Shown here one piece after another: positions 45,230 to 57,806 of a stretch of DNA of 64,000 bases. The stretch comes from Mytilus galloprovincialis (Eukaryota; Mollusca; Bivalvia; Mytilida; Mytilidae), in assembly GCF_965363235.1 (NCBI RefSeq), contig NC_134839.1:98289743-98353742 (forward strand), given 5' to 3'. A program made the translations under genes and the position numbers. The notes beneath the pieces were generated by a model. That model ran no database searches. It had not been told where the DNA came from and saw only the letters and a program-made list of their open reading frames with translations. Position 1 is the first letter of the stretch. Each line of letters opens with the position of its first letter.

Positions 45230-48200
45230 TTAGTCAACTTCTACAAGAAGACACAGTTTCGCAATTGGTCTCATTAACACAGAATTTGCGGTTTTCACTT
45301 TGACAATTCTAACAACATTGTCCTTGTCTTTGATTAGTTCAATCACTCGAGCAATGTTCCACGAATTTCTCGGTGCATTGTCGGAAATGAGAACTATGTC
45401 TCCTACTTGCATATTTCTTGTCGGTTTTGTCCATTTTGTTCTGCGCTGCAATAGAGGTAAGTATTCCTTTCGCCATCTAGTCCAAAATAGATCAGCGAGA
45501 TACTGAATTTGTCTCCATCGCCTTCTAACATAGCTGTCGGTCTTAGAGAACACACCAGGTGGAAAGCTTTCACCCGGACGTTGAGGTATCAAGTGATTCG
45601 GAGTCAATACATTTAAGTCTGTAATACTATCTGACGCTTCTGTGATCGGACGTCCATTAAGAATACTTTCTACTTCACAGAATAGAGTCATAAGTCCTTC
45701 ATCAGTTAGGCGAATGTTCTGTTCATGCATGACTGAATAGAATACCTTACGCACTGATCTAATAAGGCGTTCCCATACTCCTCCAAAGTGTGACGCAGAC
45801 GGCGGATTAAACTCCCACTGAATGCGTTTCTGAATCATGAATTCCTGTATTTGATTAAAGTTCCATCTTTTTATTTCTTCTCCTAGTTCCCTTTCTGAAC
45901 CAACAAAGTTTGTTCCATTGTCTGTCCTTATAAAGACTGGCACTCCTCTTCTCGAAATAAATCTCCTTATAGCATTTATGCAAGAGTCAGTGTCTAATGA
46001 ATATGCCAATTCGAGGTGTATTGCCCTAATAGTCAGGCATGTGAAAATCACACCATATCTTTTAACTACACTCCTTCCTTGCTTTACCTCAAAGGGTCCA
46101 AAGAAATCTATTCCAATTCTTGTGAAAGGCGGATCATCAGCCTGAAGTCTTTCTTTCGGAAGATTTGCCATTTTCTGTTTTGCGCATGTTCCTTGATATT
46201 TCTTACATCTGACGTATCTAGACACTAAGCCTTTAATAATAGAATTAGCTCCTAATATCCAGTATTTTTGTCTAAGAACGGCTAAGATTGAATTCTTTCC
46301 TAAATGTCCAATTGAACGATGAATGTTCTCAATAATAAGTCTTGAGATCTGTGAGTCCTTAGGCAAGATGATAGGGTGTTTTGATTCGTACGAAATATCC
46401 GATCGCTCCAATCGTCCACCAACTCTAAGCAATCCATCTTTGTCGACGAATGGATCCAGTTTGCTTAGTTTTGAAGAAATCTTGAGAGGACACTTCTTTT
46501 CAAGAGTCTGTATATCCTCACTTAAGTGTTTATGTTGCACATAACTAATCAATGACCTCTCTGCACACTCAACTATACTTGTTGTAAGCGTATCTGACAT
46601 CTTCATACTCATTTTCCCGCTTCCTTCGATTTCAATACTGTCTCTAGCATTTCTAAAGTGGTTGGCCGCAAGTACGAACCGTGCTGTTATGGTGACTAAG
46701 CGTTCCCAATTCGAAAAGTAAGAAATAAGACGTTCCATTCCTTCAAATGATTCTACAGTGCAAACAGCCACTGGTTTCTTAACTTCTGGATCATTGCCGA
46801 TAAAACTATTGTCCTCTGTACACTGTGGGAATTTAATGTCTTTATCCCATAAGAAATCTGGCCCACGAAGCCATTGTGGATTTCTGTTAAATTGTTCAAT
46901 AGTCGCTCCTCTGGAAGCTAAATCAGCCGGGTTCTCTTTTGTGCCTACGTAGTGCCATTGATTTACTTTAGTTGCTTCATGAATAACAGCCAAACGATTG
47001 GCTACAAAAGTGTGAAAACGTGTCTTTGAGTTTGCTATATATCGAAGTACTGACATACTGTCTGTATAGTAATAAATGTCATCAAATGAGTATTCTATCT
47101 CTCTTATAATCATGTTTCCAAGCCTAACGGCACTAGTAGCAGCTGTCAGTTCCATTCTCGGAATAGTCATCGATTTAAGCGGTGCTACTCTCGATTTTCC
47201 TAACAAAAAGGAACACTGTATACTACCTTCTTCATCGACTAACCGTATGTAAAATACACAACCATAACCTTTGTCACTTGCGTCTGCAAAACAATGTAGT
47301 TGGCATGAAACAATAGCCTTGAAGTGTTGAGGCTTGTAGCATCTATCTATTTTAATGTTTTCCAATCCCTTAAGCTGACTGAGCCATTTGTTCCATGACG
47401 AAAGTTCTCTGTTGGGAATTTCTTCATCCCATCCAATTTCTTTCTTACATAATCCTTGCAGTATAGATTTGGCTGTCAATACAAACGGAGAAACGATACC
47501 AATAGGGTCATAGATTGAGCTGACTATGCTGAGAATTCCGCGTCTGGTTGACGGTTTTTCTTTAATGTTTATGTGAAATCCAAGTTTGTCATCTTTTATA
47601 TACCAATACACTCCAAGTGCACGGTCAGTAAGACTATCATCTCCACAATTCCATTCCTCTACATTCCTTGCGCAATCCTTTTCTGGTATGGATTGAACAA
47701 CATTTTGACTGTTACTTGTCCATTTAGTCATATTGAATCCGCCCTCTTTGCACAATTCAGTTACGTTCTTAATAAGCGATATAGCACCTTCTTCTGTATC
47801 GGTAGAACTCAAACAATCATCTACATACATGTTCCTTGTCAGTGTTTCAATCACTAAAGAATCAAATCTATCCTTGTTTTCTTTTGCCGTATTTTGTAGA
47901 GCGTAATTACTACAACTCGGTGAAGAAGTAGCCCCAAACAAATGTACTGTCATCCTGTATTTTTTAGGTTCAGTATCAACATTTCCGTTTTCCCACCAGA
48001 AGAAACGTAAAAAGTCTCTGTCTTCGACTGGAACTTGCACCTGGTAAAACATTGATTCGATGTCACCTAAGACTGCTATTTTATCCTGTCGGAATCTGAT
48101 CAGTACGCCTAAAAGATTGTTAGCAAGGTTTGGACCCTGTAAAAGCTGGCTGTTCAAAGAAATGCCCATGTATTTGACAGAACAATCGAAAACGACTCGT

Positions 48201-48268
48201 ATTTTGTCCTGTTTTTTCGCATGGTAAACTCCATGGTGCGGTAGGTACCAGACTCTGCCATCTGACAT
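45230..48268 (-). CDS. BEL/Pao reverse transcriptase, RNase H and integrase region
   Basis: A 1012-codon frame. It holds reverse transcriptase ([20 protein letters not shown], then MYVDDCLSS with the catalytic Asp pair), RNase H ([24 protein letters not shown]), an integrase zinc-binding segment ([23 protein letters not shown]) and the integrase core ([28 protein letters not shown]). A family-typical carboxy-terminal domain ends in [18 protein letters not shown]/Pao elements normally carry gag and pol as one frame; here the two halves are separate long frames. Confidence 0.88.
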   Translation of the reverse strand: MSDGRVWYLPHHGVYHAKKQDKIRVVFDCSVKYMGISLNSQLLQGPNLANNLLGVLIRFRQDKIAVLGDIESMFYQVQVPVEDRDFLRFFWWENGNVDTEPKKYRMTVHLFGATSSPSCSNYALQNTAKENKDRFDSLVIETLTRNMYVDDCLSSTDTEEGAISLIKNVTELCKEGGFNMTKWTSNSQNVVQSIPEKDCARNVEEWNCGDDSLTDRALGVYWYIKDDKLGFHINIKEKPSTRRGILSIVSSIYDPIGIVSPFVLTAKSILQGLCKKEIGWDEEIPNRELSSWNKWLSQLKGLENIKIDRCYKPQHFKAIVSCQLHCFADASDKGYGCVFYIRLVDEEGSIQCSFLLGKSRVAPLKSMTIPRMELTAATSAVRLGNMIIREIEYSFDDIYYYTDSMSVLRYIANSKTRFHTFVANRLAVIHEATKVNQWHYVGTKENPADLASRGATIEQFNRNPQWLRGPDFLWDKDIKFPQCTEDNSFIGNDPEVKKPVAVCTVESFEGMERLISYFSNWERLVTITARFVLAANHFRNARDSIEIEGSGKMSMKMSDTLTTSIVECAERSLISYVQHKHLSEDIQTLEKKCPLKISSKLSKLDPFVDKDGLLRVGGRLERSDISYESKHPIILPKDSQISRLIIENIHRSIGHLGKNSILAVLRQKYWILGANSIIKGLVSRYVRCKKYQGTCAKQKMANLPKERLQADDPPFTRIGIDFFGPFEVKQGRSVVKRYGVIFTCLTIRAIHLELAYSLDTDSCINAIRRFISRRGVPVFIRTDNGTNFVGSERELGEEIKRWNFNQIQEFMIQKRIQWEFNPPSASHFGGVWERLIRSVRKVFYSVMHEQNIRLTDEGLMTLFCEVESILNGRPITEASDSITDLNVLTPNHLIPQRPGESFPPGVFSKTDSYVRRRWRQIQYLADLFWTRWRKEYLPLLQRRTKWTKPTRNMQVGDIVLISDNAPRNSWNIARVIELIKDKDNVVRIVKVKTANSVLMRPIAKLCLLVEVD

Positions 48269-48397
48269 TTCTATCTACATCTTCGGTAGGTACAGGTTCT
48301 GCATAACCTTTCTCAATTATCTTTGACATGAAATCACAATATTGTTGTTTGAAGTTATCGTTCTTGGCAAACTTGTGTCGGAGTCCATTTAGCCTTT

Positions 48398-51367
48398 TCA
48401 TGCCTTGTACTGAATTATTCGGAAAACAACATCCTGGTCTCGAAATGGAAGAGCTATGCAGTAGTGCTGATTTTCTAGATGTATAGAGCTCTCAACTTGC
48501 TGCATGAATATTTTATCATCAATAGAATTCTCTCTTTTGTCTTCTGTCATTCGTTCTGGGAAGTCTAAGTTAATGCTCTGCATTAATAAGTTCAACTGTG
48601 TTTCATCACATCCTTCATTTTGCATATGAACTCTATTAACTTCAAAGCTTGAACTGTCTCTTATAACATTCCATAATATCCACCCAAGTCTAGTTTTTGT
48701 GGCATGTGGGGAGCCGCTCGGTCCCGTGCATACTTTAAACGGTGAATAAGCATCAGGTACATTATTACCTATCATTATTCCTATGTCCGCATCAATCTCT
48801 GGGATATCCACTGATTCTAAATGAGTCCATTTCTTGATTTCTCGTTGAGTAGGAATATGTTCCTTTGATACGGGCAGGTTGTCCTTAGTATATACTTTAG
48901 GCAAATCCACCATGTGTTCCATTGACAGACTAGACACTTGAAGGCCATTAATTGCACATGTATTAATAGTTTGTGTGTTTCCCATTGTATTTATAGTTAT
49001 CTGAGTTTTCTTACCATTAGCTCCAAGTTGACGCATTAATTTCTGGCTACAAAATGTTATGCTACTGCCTGAGTCAAAGAAAGCACAAGTCTCGACACTC
49101 TGAGATCTATTGTTCAATTTAACTCGCACAGGGATTATTGCCATAGCACAAGTCACATCACCAGCCCCTTTATCACTACTAGTGGAGCTATTAACAACTG
49201 GCTCTGTGCCTTCCTGATTTGTGGATATTTGAGGATCATCCTTTTTAACAGATGGCTCTTGCTGTGACGATGATTGTTTGTTAATTTGATTGTCAATATG
49301 AAGTATACTTGGATGAAGTCGCGCACAGATTGAGCATTTGAGTCTCCTATTGCATTTATTACTCATATGGCCTTTTTTAAGACAACCAAAACAATATCCC
49401 TTAGACTTCAAGTAAGCGATTCGGTCTTCACGTGGACGAGCTGTAAGTCGTTTACATTTGTCTAAAGCATGTGTACCTTCACAATAGGAACAGCGCATCT
49501 CAGTATGTGCATTTTTTGCCACATCACATACATTTGAAACCTTTTGTCCATGTTGTCGCTGTTGATTCGTACTTCTAGAATTTGAATAATTCATGGCGAT
49601 GTTGCCATATGTCGGATCTGTAGCTTTCTTGGCTTCTGCTTTTACAAAGTTCACAAAGTCATTAAATTTAACTGTTCTATGTGAATCCTTTACACGAAAA
49701 ACAACATTTCTCCATCGATCATGCATATGGAAGGGCAATTTTGACATTAGACGTTTGATATTTTCAGAATACTCTAAAACGCTTCCGGCTTCCATACTTT
49801 CCGTGCCATACTGACATTCAACCAAAAACAATGCAAATTCGTCCAAAGATTGAATATCTCCTGATTTAATATTTGGCCAATCCAATGCTTTTTTAATAAA
49901 GGCTGAGGCCATCACGTCTGTATCACCATATCGCTCTTCAAGATGACGCATTGATGCCTTATATGCTCTATCGCCTGGCAGATGACTGTAACTAGATACT
50001 ACCTTATGCGCTTCTCCAAATGTTAGCTGCTCGAGGTAATTCATCTTCTCGTCATCTTGTTCACAGTTTAAAACAACCTTTGATTCAAATTGTCTTAAAA
50101 ACTTCCTATATTCCAATGGGTTTCCACTAAATTTCCTTATTTCCGGTGTCGGTTTTCTCAAATGCTGCACCATACTTTGAAAGGCTGTTTCTGCAGAAAT
50201 GTTCGGATTTATCGTCAAACTTTGAATCGGCATAGATGTTGTATTGTCGATATGGGTTGGTCCATAAGATTCATGAACATTTTGTTTCGGAGGTTTAGAA
50301 GTGTTTTTGATCATGTTGACGGACGGTAGATTCACAAAATCTAAGTTACTTGTTTCCTTTAAAATATCTGATTTCTTTTTAACTGGTTGAAATATTTTTG
50401 CCATCGGATCTAAAATTGCTGTTTCGATAGCTGGCTGTACTGTACTTTGCAAAGGTTTTGATTTCAATTCCACATTTTCAAGTTTTACTTTCGGAGTTTC
50501 AACATGGTCAATTTCACCTTTTTCAAACTTGTCGTATATCCTAGCTTTTGCATCAGCTACAGCTATTTCAGTTTGCATTTGAAGTTCATCTTCATCTAAC
50601 TGTAATGCCATTTTTGCCATTTCAAGTTCTCGCTTACGTTTCATTGCTTGTCTTTTAGCCTCAAGCTCAATCCTTTTTTCCTCAACTTCTAGTCGTTTTG
50701 AAGATACTGACGAGCTGCCCGCGCTTCTTACTGATCTCCCATGAACACTTGCCTGCACTTTCACTGGATTTGCATTGAGATATTCTTGTATCTTGAATTG
50801 ACTGTTCATTAGAAAAGTATCTCTTGTAGTATGAATTTTCATATAATCTTCCTGCTCAAGGGCATTAAGTTTATCAAAATGAATTCTATGTTGGATATGA
50901 AATTGTTCATATTCCTGCATCCAATTTCCATAGCGCAATCTTATTGTCTCGAATGTTTCGTTATCAGAAATCAGTCTTATTATTTTTTCACTTAATCTTT
51001 TCAATCCATCATAGGATTTGGTTATTTGTTCTTCACTAAATTCTTTACCTTTATCGGTATACTTTCTTGGCCTAGCTCCGCCTATCGCCTTTGAGGTCTT
51101 CTGTTCTTCCTGTTCATCCGTTTTATTTGTTTCAAAGTTCTTATCCATATTTGATTCTGGTTGTACAAATTCTCCCAACTCTGTGTCCACACTTTTCAAA
51201 ATTATATTTTGATCTATTTTGCTGACAACCTTATCTGTGTCCTCACTTTTCAAAGTCGAATCGAAATCTATTAATAGACTGGGTTCTTCCTTCTGTGACG
51301 TGCTCATATTCGTCAAATAAGTCAATGAATATTTCCCACTAATATCAGTCGTAATGAATTTAAACAC
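48398..51367 (-). CDS. BEL/Pao gag and protease region
   Basis: A 989-codon frame; the likely functional start is the internal Met at 51307 (MSTSQKEEPSLLID), because the first Met lies inside the LTR. Order of parts: an acidic start, a Lys/Glu/Arg-rich coiled coil (about residues 215-275), a BEL-type gag domain (IRKFSGNPLEYRKFLRQFES), two zinc-knuckle-like Cys clusters (CSYCEGTHALDKC and CFGCLKKGHMSNKC) and an aspartic protease with FFDSGSSITF. This is the structural half of the element and makes particle proteins. Typical family layout and length. Confidence 0.85.
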   Translation of the reverse strand: MFKFITTDISGKYSLTYLTNMSTSQKEEPSLLIDFDSTLKSEDTDKVVSKIDQNIILKSVDTELGEFVQPESNMDKNFETNKTDEQEEQKTSKAIGGARPRKYTDKGKEFSEEQITKSYDGLKRLSEKIIRLISDNETFETIRLRYGNWMQEYEQFHIQHRIHFDKLNALEQEDYMKIHTTRDTFLMNSQFKIQEYLNANPVKVQASVHGRSVRSAGSSSVSSKRLEVEEKRIELEAKRQAMKRKRELEMAKMALQLDEDELQMQTEIAVADAKARIYDKFEKGEIDHVETPKVKLENVELKSKPLQSTVQPAIETAILDPMAKIFQPVKKKSDILKETSNLDFVNLPSVNMIKNTSKPPKQNVHESYGPTHIDNTTSMPIQSLTINPNISAETAFQSMVQHLRKPTPEIRKFSGNPLEYRKFLRQFESKVVLNCEQDDEKMNYLEQLTFGEAHKVVSSYSHLPGDRAYKASMRHLEERYGDTDVMASAFIKKALDWPNIKSGDIQSLDEFALFLVECQYGTESMEAGSVLEYSENIKRLMSKLPFHMHDRWRNVVFRVKDSHRTVKFNDFVNFVKAEAKKATDPTYGNIAMNYSNSRSTNQQRQHGQKVSNVCDVAKNAHTEMRCSYCEGTHALDKCKRLTARPREDRIAYLKSKGYCFGCLKKGHMSNKCNRRLKCSICARLHPSILHIDNQINKQSSSQQEPSVKKDDPQISTNQEGTEPVVNSSTSSDKGAGDVTCAMAIIPVRVKLNNRSQSVETCAFFDSGSSITFCSQKLMRQLGANGKKTQITINTMGNTQTINTCAINGLQVSSLSMEHMVDLPKVYTKDNLPVSKEHIPTQREIKKWTHLESVDIPEIDADIGIMIGNNVPDAYSPFKVCTGPSGSPHATKTRLGWILWNVIRDSSSFEVNRVHMQNEGCDETQLNLLMQSINLDFPERMTEDKRENSIDDKIFMQQVESSIHLENQHYCIALPFRDQDVVFRIIQYKA

Positions 51368-54106
51368 AATTCACACCTCAAGTTTATTCCAAAATATTCC
51401 AAGTTACAGTGAAGCACGTGCAGTGAAGTGACTGGATCCAAAGTATAAACCAGGGGCGTAGCTAGGTATTCAGTCAACTGTAGGCACCAGGTCTGTAGGG
51501 CTGTAGTCAACTGCAGGGGGTCTGGGGGCGCTCAAGGACCCCAGTAGGTCCAGGGCAGAGCCCTGATAGGGGGTTCTGGGGCGAAGCCCCCCCCCCCCCC
51601 CCCCCCGACGGAAAATGGTTTTCAGCATTTTAGCTGCAAAATTTAATGTACAAAAATATTAAATTTACTGGTTATTTAATCATGGTAATTATAATAAACA
51701 TGATGAAAAGTTCGACGAATTATGAATAATTCACCATAACATCTGACTGGTGAATTATATAACGCAACTGCAGTAAAAGTTTTGTGAAGGCAAGAAAGTT
51801 TAACTCGGACATTACCGCAAGACATTGCAAACCTATTGTTTTGAATTGAATATGTAGCTCAATTCATTCATAAATTTGAACTTTTGTAGCTTACACTTAG
51901 TACAAAACGATCGTGCTTACAATTTAATAAATTATATGTCTAAATTTTATTCTTTTAACTGAAATGTTTCAAGTTTTCAAACTAAATTTTCCCTGGGACA
52001 GTCATTTATACATATTCCTTTCAAAGTATCTATGCTAATTTTATAATGAGATGGCCATGTAAACCAGTACTGAAATATATCACGTCATATATATAGAACA
52101 TTCCTGCAAAATTTCGAAGAGTTGCGTGAACATTTCGCGAATTGTTCGAGTTTAATGTTTCGAGTTTGTTACATGGGACAACGCCAAGTGAACGTTTTTT
52201 CTGATAATCTGTGCCTTCCGAAGCCTACGAATATAATATTTTTATTCTTTCTCTATCATAATGTGAAAATTTAAGAAACAATCTTTATCTTCATATATAA
52301 TTTGAAATTTTCATTTCAGCATTTCTAAGAAAATTTCCTTATCAAATATTTATTTAGCGCTATTTTTCGTGGTAGTAGCAATATCTAACGTTGCGTCAGT
52401 ACAATCGGAAATATGAAAAAAAATATATTTACAATATGCATTGCCCAGCGTAGATCAGTGCTGGGAACAGTATACCTAACAATATATATGTTCCTGATCA
52501 GCGTATCTCTTCAATTAAGCAGTACACTCTGTTTGGTCTTTTCATACTTATTCCGTTCTGATTGATATATACGTTTAACTTATTTAACAGTACATTTTGT
52601 GACAATCATTTATTTAAAAAAAAAATAGGCACATAAACACTGATATTACTATAAAATAAAACTATCCTTTTGGCAAAAAACATCAATCTTTTGATTCTTA
52701 AACCTTCACCCTAGCCACACAAACACATACACACATAGTCCATGCCTAATGCAAAAGTTCTGTTCTGTTCATACTATCGTATCAAAATTCAAGAAATTCG
52801 TGTTTCTTTATAATTTTTTTTATCCTCTACTGTAAAATCCCTACCTGCTTAGATATTTGAACAATTGTGGTCATTACACGCAGATCTGAGTACTCAAAAT
52901 TACTAGAAGCTAGTTGATTGATTTTTAAACATCCACTGACCAGTGTCAAATATTTATGCAAGTTAAGGATAAAAAAAAAACCCCAAAATTTACAATAAAT
53001 ACAACAGGGAGCTAGGTCCTGTCCAGGACGAAGGTCTAGAAATTTGAAAATGCCATGCATTGGAAAATGAGGGATTATTGGATAGGAGCAGAAATTTTGC
53101 CTTTCAGTAAACCAGCTACAAACTCCTCAAAGACTGGCATTCTCTCTACTACTAGGCATCGGCTTTAATGTCCCCGTTCTAACCAGACGTGACAGCGTAT
53201 TTATACATCCTGGACAGCCAAATGAACGACCAACATTGGCAAGTCGGGTGAAGACAAAGTGGAAAGCTAGTTGAAAACTAACAACAACTAATTAAAAACT
53301 CATGTGTCTAAGTTGAGGTTTATTCAAGTTTCTGTTGATAGAAGTGAAATGATCTGAACCAAAGTTCTAGTTTACAGTTTCTATATGAGGTAAAATCATA
53401 AAAACATTCAATTCTATCCAATATTCTATTCACTAAGACCGAGAGACTAGTGTACAGATGACATTCGATAATCAACGAGTTTTGACAACTTCACTGGCGT
53501 TCATTTACACAGATAACGTTGTTTATTATTTAAAAAAAAAAAAAAAAAAAATATTTGTGAAAAAATTATGTGTAGGCACGTGCCTAAAGTGCCTAACGGC
53601 AGCTACGCCCCTGTAAACAGTAAGATAAGATAGACTACAAAGAAAATGCAATCATCATAAGATTTTGTACCAAAAACAATGTTCAAACATTCACAAAATA
53701 TAAACATAGGTGTGAAAATATAGTAAACAGTTATTGTAACATCTAGGATTTACACAAGTAATGAATAAAGTTCGTATTTCCGAAAATAAACAATTATCAG
53801 ATTGGCAATATTTATCATTGTCTCAAGTTCACATTAACGGCATTGAAATAGTTAAATTTACTTTCATATTATCACAAAATGCATTGAATAAATGTAAAAA
53901 TCAACATACCTTATTTGTTAGACTCTGATATTTCTATATTATTCAAAATTAAAGGGCTCAAAATTGTCGTGACCCATTTCTCAATTTTCAGGGAATATAT
54001 ATGAGTAGGGGAAAGTAACCAATGTACCTAGGTTAGTTTCATCAAAAATCAATAAATTTGCAAAACGAAATTTATTACAATTCTAAACACGAAATTGGCC
54101 TTTACA
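51330..54106 (-). repeat. BEL/Pao 5' LTR, interrupted by a 2.16-kb element
   Basis: About 609 bases of LTR (51330-51450 plus 53614-54106, allowing for the 5-base duplication) surround the inserted element. It contains a 14-base tandem duplication (gtgaagcacgtgca region) that the other LTR lacks. Confidence 0.88.
51451..53613. mobile_element. 2.16-kb non-autonomous hAT-like element inserted in the BEL LTR
   Basis: Inverted ends CAGGGGCGTAGCT (51451-51463; 53601-53613). The LTR sequence resumes with a 5-base duplication TAAAC (51446-51450, 53614-53618), and the uninterrupted LTR at 44507-45100 shows TAAAC once. The left end carries a 20-base C run (51587-51606). CAGGG-type ends suggest hAT, though 8-base duplications are usual there. 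No transposase frame is recognised. It is younger than the BEL insertion. Confidence 0.82.
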
Positions 54107-54465
54107 ATTATCTTCGATTAAAGTAGTATTGATCTGACAACCCTACTTCATTACTTTAAATATCTAGGATGCCATCTAGCAGTTTCATTCTGGCTTAAGG
54201 CAACAGTTGAATAAGGTCTAGCTGCTGAACATTTCTCTAGCATTGTCACACAGTTTCCAACAGACTATTTTACTTCTCCCTTGAAAGATAAACACATTCC
54301 ACATGTATGGCAGTGTAATACCTGTAATACTTTTAATGCAATGGTAACCTAAAACTATGGAGGAATTTCCACAACTCCAGTTGTATCAACAATTTTTGAA
54401 TGTTTCATACTGCCATCTCTAACTCAGAAGTTCAAACATTTAACACTTCAATTGGGGTTTACAAA
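54107..54465. other. Flank of the BEL element, repeat remnant and unassigned DNA
   Basis: The first 35 bases are the inverted relative of 33188-33223. The minus strand beyond has a mostly open but stop-broken stretch with no recognised family. Nothing further can be supported. Confidence 0.4.
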
Positions 54466-56930
54466 CTAGAGGCTTTAAAAAGCCTGTGTTGCTCACCTCG
54501 GTCTTTTTGAAAATCAAACCTTAAGCACACTCTCCAACATTTATCTCTTAATATATTAGTTTCATAGTGGCAAAAATGAAACAAAATATGTGAAAATTGT
54601 CATTTATTGGCCATAACTTTTATAAGAATTTGTCTAACAGTTATAAAATATATGGACATTAGGTAGAGCTCATTATTCTGAACCTATTTGTTCCTTTCAG
54701 ATTTTCTCTATAAAATAACTGTTCACAAAGTAATAGACAAAACTTGCATTTTACCCCTATGTTCTATTTTTAGCCATGTTACTTGGAAGGCAGGGTCATC
54801 TGACACATTTTTATACAACCGCGAAAATAAAAGAATTGTTTGGTTCTATATTGGTATCATGTCGTCGTCGTCAGTGTCGTCCGAAGACGGATGTTTTCGG
54901 GCTAATAACTTTAGTATACGTAAATAGAAATCAATAAAATTTACACAAGGTTTATAACCACTAAAGAAAAGTTGGGATTGATTTTGGGGGTTATGGTCCC
55001 AACTGTTTAGGAATTAGTGGCCCAAAAAAGATTTTTTGTAGTTTCCAGACAATAACTTGTGTTTAATAAATGTATGAATCTCTCTGAAATTATACTACAA
55101 GGTTCCATATAACAAAGGGATGGTTAGGATTGACTATGGGGGAGGTTATGACTAAAACCATTAGGAATTCGAGGCCAAAAAAGGGGGAATACAAGGTTTT
55201 TTTTCTGGTTAAAGGACAATTAAGACAATTTAAAAGCAGTCTAAGGGAGGCAATCCAATCCCAATTTAAAAGAACAATGTTTGATTACCTCCCTTACACT
55301 CCCTGTAAATTATGTATTAAGAAATGATGATTGTCTTGTGGTGATTAGCTGTCAATTTATTTTTGAGAGTTACTATTAATTGATATTAATTTTAGCCATG
55401 ACTATGCATGTAATTTTTAGATTTTATACTTTTATGTTGTATTTAAAAGGGTAATTATGGTTCCAAATTAATTTGAAATTCGAATTGAGTATATGACTTT
55501 AACTTAAGGGAATGATTTTTTTTTTAGATAAGGGAAAGGTGAAAAAAATTTGGGAGGGAGGACTATTTTTTCTTATTTCAGATTTCAGAAATTAAAAAGA
55601 ACTTTCTTCAAATATTATTTTTTGGGGTTAATATTCAACAGGACAGTGTATTGCAAAAATGCAAAAAAACGGGGTCAATTTTATTTAGGAGGTCAATTCG
55701 CAACAACATAGTGTATTGCACAAAAGCAAAGCATTGAATATAAATTCAAATCACATAATCAATTTTTAAGTTCTTTGACTACAGTTATTCTATGGCAAAT
55801 GGGTCAAATATTTAATAACAATCCAAATTCAAACCTGTATCAAGCGTGAATATTGTGTCCATTATTGCCCCAACGTTTCAGGGTTTGACATCTGCAGTCG
55901 TATCCATCTGTGCTCAGCTGAGCAATTTATTTTTAACTAGATACCTTAATGATGATTATAATCAAGTTTGGTTCAAATTGTCTCAATAGTTTCAGCAAAG
56001 ATTTTTGTAAGGTTACAACAGTTTACAAAAAATGTTAACAATTGACTATGAGGGCAATAACTCCTAAATAGGTCAGTTGACCATTTTGGTCATGTTTGAC
56101 TTATTTGCAGATCTAACTTTGCAGAACAATTTTGCTGTAAACAGTTTATCTTTATCTATTATAATAACAAGATAATAACCAAAAACTTGTAAAATTGCCT
56201 TAAAATTACCAATTCTGGGGCAACAATCTATCAACATGATTGTCTGATTCATCTGAAAATTAACGGGCATATAGATATTGACCTGATGAACATTTTTATC
56301 CCTTTCAGATTTGCTGTTTATGCTTTAGTTTCAGAGATATAAGCCAAAAACTGCATTTTGCCCCCATGTTCTATTTTTAGACATGGCGGCCATCTTGGTT
56401 GGTGGACAGGGTCATCAGCTACATTTTTATAACTAGATACTATAAGGATGTTTTAGACCAAGTTTGATCCAATTGGCTGAGTAATTTCAGAGGAGAAGAT
56501 TGTTGGCAAAACTAACAAAAGTTTACGAAAACTTGACTTTCAAGGGCAATAATTCCTAAAGGGGTTAATTGACGCTTTTGGTCAAGTGACTTATTTGTAA
56601 ATCGAACTCTGCTGAACAATTTTGCTGTTTACAGATTATCTCTATCTGTTTTGATATTCAAGATAATAACCCAAAACTGTAAAATTTCTTTAAGATTACA
56701 AATTTAGGGGCAACAAACAACAAACGGTTGTCCGATGCGTCTGGGAATTTCAGGGCAGATAAATATTAACCTGGTTTACATTTTTATCCCATATCAGATT
56801 TGCTCTAAATGCTTTAGTTTCAGAGTTATAAACCAAAAGCTGCATTAAATCCCCATGTTCTAGTTTAAGCAATGGTGGCCATCTTGGTTGACGATCACAT
56901 AACCACCCACACATCCATCCCCTGCTGACT
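54466..56930 (-). mobile_element. Helentron/HINE-like element, AGCTCACCTGG family, 5' end missing, with a nested insertion
   Basis: In minus-strand sense it ends GGTGAGCAACAC, the hairpin AGGCTTTTTAAAGCCT (54485-54470) and CTAG (54466), then T. Repeated modules with ccaagatggc and aaaatagaacatgggg words lie at 54560-54800, 55930-56440 and 56441-56890. A TATACGACCGC-family element sits within (54812-55930). The start of the element is not recognised near 56930. Confidence 0.58.
54812..55930 (+). mobile_element. TATACGACCGC-family Helentron-like element nested in another
   Basis: It begins TATACAACCGCG, contains a gtcgtcgtcgtc patch and two diverged core units (aaaagttgggattgattttg; ggttaggattgactatgg). 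It ends GCAGTCGTATCC followed by the perfect hairpin TGCTCAGCTGAGCA (55911-55924). The host element's words acattttta and taactagata lie on either side. Diverged from the copy at 4764-6669. Confidence 0.52.
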
Positions 56931-57806
56931 GTAGTAAAAATCCTTTACAGAGGTCTTGTTTCAATGGTTAACTTAATGGAAAGAAAACATCAGTGTTGGC
57001 TTTCAATTTCACCAGGATGTAACTCTTTAATCTTTTATATATAGTTAAAGTCAACATTATTTGAGGAACTAAAATTCAAAATAGCATAGTACAGGCCTTG
57101 AAATCGGCAAAAATAACGTATGATGTCCAACTTGCTAAGACGATAAATCATATAGCCGTCATAAGCAACAACCAGCGGTTATCACAATGTATGGCCATAG
57201 TAACCAAACAATCAATCCTACAAAGACAGGCACTCATCCTAAAAAAACCTAAAAATTTTAACAAAACCGATTTAAAATTAACTTTAGGCAACTTCTAGAC
57301 TATACATGCATATCCATATTAAGATACTGCACAATAATCTCGGTCTAATAAAAGCAGACATAAAGTAAGAGTACATTAAATATCGATGCAAGTATGTATC
57401 AGAATTACAAAATGAATTTTGTTCTCCTTGTTGAACACTACTGTAATTTCCACAGTACATACGGCCTTAAAATTTACAGTTAACGTCACTCTGCCGGTTT
57501 TATGGAATGGGGGTTATACTACCTATCCAGAAGCATATGCAGTTATACATCTTGTTACGCTTCCATACAACAACTCAATTCCAGCCTATGCCTATACGAA
57601 TAACTAGTGGAACTGTATACTTGTTCTTATGCTTATGGGTACTAAACATTAATATGAAATTCATAAAACAACTCTTATTCCTTTATTATGTTATATTTCA
57701 TGTGACAACTCAACAGTATTAAGAATTTTAGATAATCAACTACTGTAGGGTCGTATGCGAGTTGACGTTCTTACGATCTGCCATGCATGGAGTCACTCAG
57801 ACACAA
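56931..57806. other. Intergenic DNA, nothing recognised
   Basis: Several 60-70 codon frames on the plus strand (57098-57298, 57419-57722) lack motifs or splice context. No repeat ends seen. Confidence 0.4.

Larger units (their letters stand above)
44507..54106 (-). mobile_element. BEL/Pao LTR retrotransposon, young, nearly whole
   Basis: Two LTRs (44507-45100 and 51330-54106, the latter split by an insertion) flank gag-protease and polymerase-integrase regions on the minus strand. ATTAT lies on both sides (44502-44506, 54107-54111). The LTRs start TGTAAAGGCC in element sense. Setting the insertion aside, they differ by about two substitutions, one 14-base tandem duplication and one single-base length change over about 600 bases, so the insertion is recent. 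The coding part looks almost whole, with about one interruption. It sits inside an older dispersed repeat whose unoccupied relative is at 33188-33300. Confidence 0.9.

Noticed and set aside
52827-53060. 77-codon minus-strand frame inside the LTR-inserted element, checked as a transposase remnant
   Set aside because: No hAT zinc finger, RNase H-like core or dimerisation motif is visible.
54107-54465. Mostly open minus-strand stretch next to the BEL flank considered as an exon
   Set aside because: Interrupted by stops, lacks splice sites in the right places and matches no family I recognise.
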